DNA of 5,324 bases from an uncultured Eubacteriales bacterium (lineage in GTDB: Bacteria; Bacillota; Clostridia; Oscillospirales; Oscillospiraceae), in assembly GCA_900554705.1 (NCBI GenBank), contig USIH01000137.1, positions 1 to 5,324 of the forward strand. Direction: 5' to 3'. The first letter of the stretch is position 1. Each line of letters begins with the position of its first letter. The translations under genes were made by a program, and so were the position numbers. The notes under the pieces are model-generated. The model was not told the DNA's origin. It did not search any database and was given only the letters and a program-made list of their open reading frames with translations. Shown in pieces: positions 5,060-5,324 of this stretch.

Positions 5060-5324
5060 ATGCCTCAGATTTCAGAGATCTTCTTTGCCAGTGATTTTGA
5101 CCACACGCTCACGGGGCCGGACAACGCCGTGCGCCCGCGCAACGTCGAGGCCATACGCGCCTTTCAGGCGCGCGGCGGCGTTTTCACCGTGGCAAGCGGG
5201 CGCAGCGTCGCCCTGTACCGAAACCGCGCCGCCTCAGTGCCGGTCAACGCCCCCTGCATCCTCTTTAACGGCGCGGTCTGCTACGACTTTTCCGCCGAAC
5301 GGCTGGTCTATCTCAAACCGGCGG
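5060..5324 (+). CDS. Cof-type HAD-superfamily phosphatase, N-terminal part (runs off right edge)
   Basis: Eighty-eight codons are visible with no stop. AAAGGA (5048-5053) lies 6 nt before the ATG. Residues 7-17 hold HAD motif I, with the hydrophobic strand IFFAS followed by D12-F-D14-H-T16-L: D12 would be the phospho-accepting nucleophile and D14 the general acid/base. Motif II is the VASGRS stretch (S46, then G47-R48), and CILFNGAV at 66-73 is the usual N-G-A strand of the Cof/IIB group. Members are Mg-dependent cytosolic phosphatases of sugar phosphates, nucleotides or flavin intermediates; the substrate cannot be predicted from this part. His at the position after the second Asp, where Gly is usual, is a minor variation. 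No clear promoter is seen between the previous gene and this one, so expression may depend on read-through of the terminator at 5016-5046 or on a weak promoter inside the previous gene. Confidence 0.9.
   Translation, partial: MPQISEIFFASDFDHTLTGPDNAVRPRNVEAIRAFQARGGVFTVASGRSVALYRNRAASVPVNAPCILFNGAVCYDFSAERLVYLKPA

Noticed and set aside
1..5324. Search by eye for tRNA, rRNA, CRISPR arrays, transposase genes, attachment sites and riboswitches
   Set aside because: No regularly spaced repeats, transposase motifs, terminal repeats or recognisable structured RNA cores were seen; leaders are short (about 23-53 nt) and too small for known riboswitches.

Overview
The window looks like a chromosomal segment of a GC-rich Gram-positive bacterium, most likely an anaerobic gut Clostridium relative of the Oscillospiraceae/Ruminococcaceae type. 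The basis is strong AGGAGG-type ribosome binding sites, near-perfect sigma-A promoters (TTGACA-17-TATAAT) standing out in GC-rich sequence, a TTG start, compact spacing, and the types of protein encoded. The genus cannot be fixed from this sequence alone. No RNA gene, insertion sequence, CRISPR array or origin is visible.

Layout. (1) 1982 down to 1 (minus strand): the first 660 codons of a large secreted DNRLRE/RHS-type (WapA-like) protein that continues past the left edge. It has its own consensus promoter, and a small inverted repeat sits at the predicted transcript start. (2) 2237-2944 (plus): a lipoprotein with a Pro/Ser/Thr-rich linker and a small beta-rich domain, divergent from gene 1. 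(3) 2992-4014 (minus): a membrane-anchored extracytoplasmic protein convergent with gene 2; both genes end at one shared inverted-repeat terminator. It reads like a class A beta-lactamase-type serine hydrolase whose catalytic motifs have all been replaced. (4) 4184-5005 (plus): a zinc-ribbon protein with five membrane spans, divergent from gene 3, with a perfect consensus promoter and a strong terminator. (5) 5060 to the right edge (plus): the N-terminus of a Cof-type HAD phosphatase whose ribosome binding site directly follows the gene 4 terminator.

Together, four of the five genes encode exported or membrane proteins, so this is largely a cell-envelope neighbourhood. The first four appear to be single transcription units with their own promoters, so no pathway is implied by co-transcription. 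Gene 5 may be reached by read-through from gene 4. The most interesting points are the apparently catalytically dead serine-hydrolase-like protein with a cysteine-rich ectodomain, and the start of a probable polymorphic-toxin-like surface protein. I see no clear evidence for a wholly new multi-gene system here.
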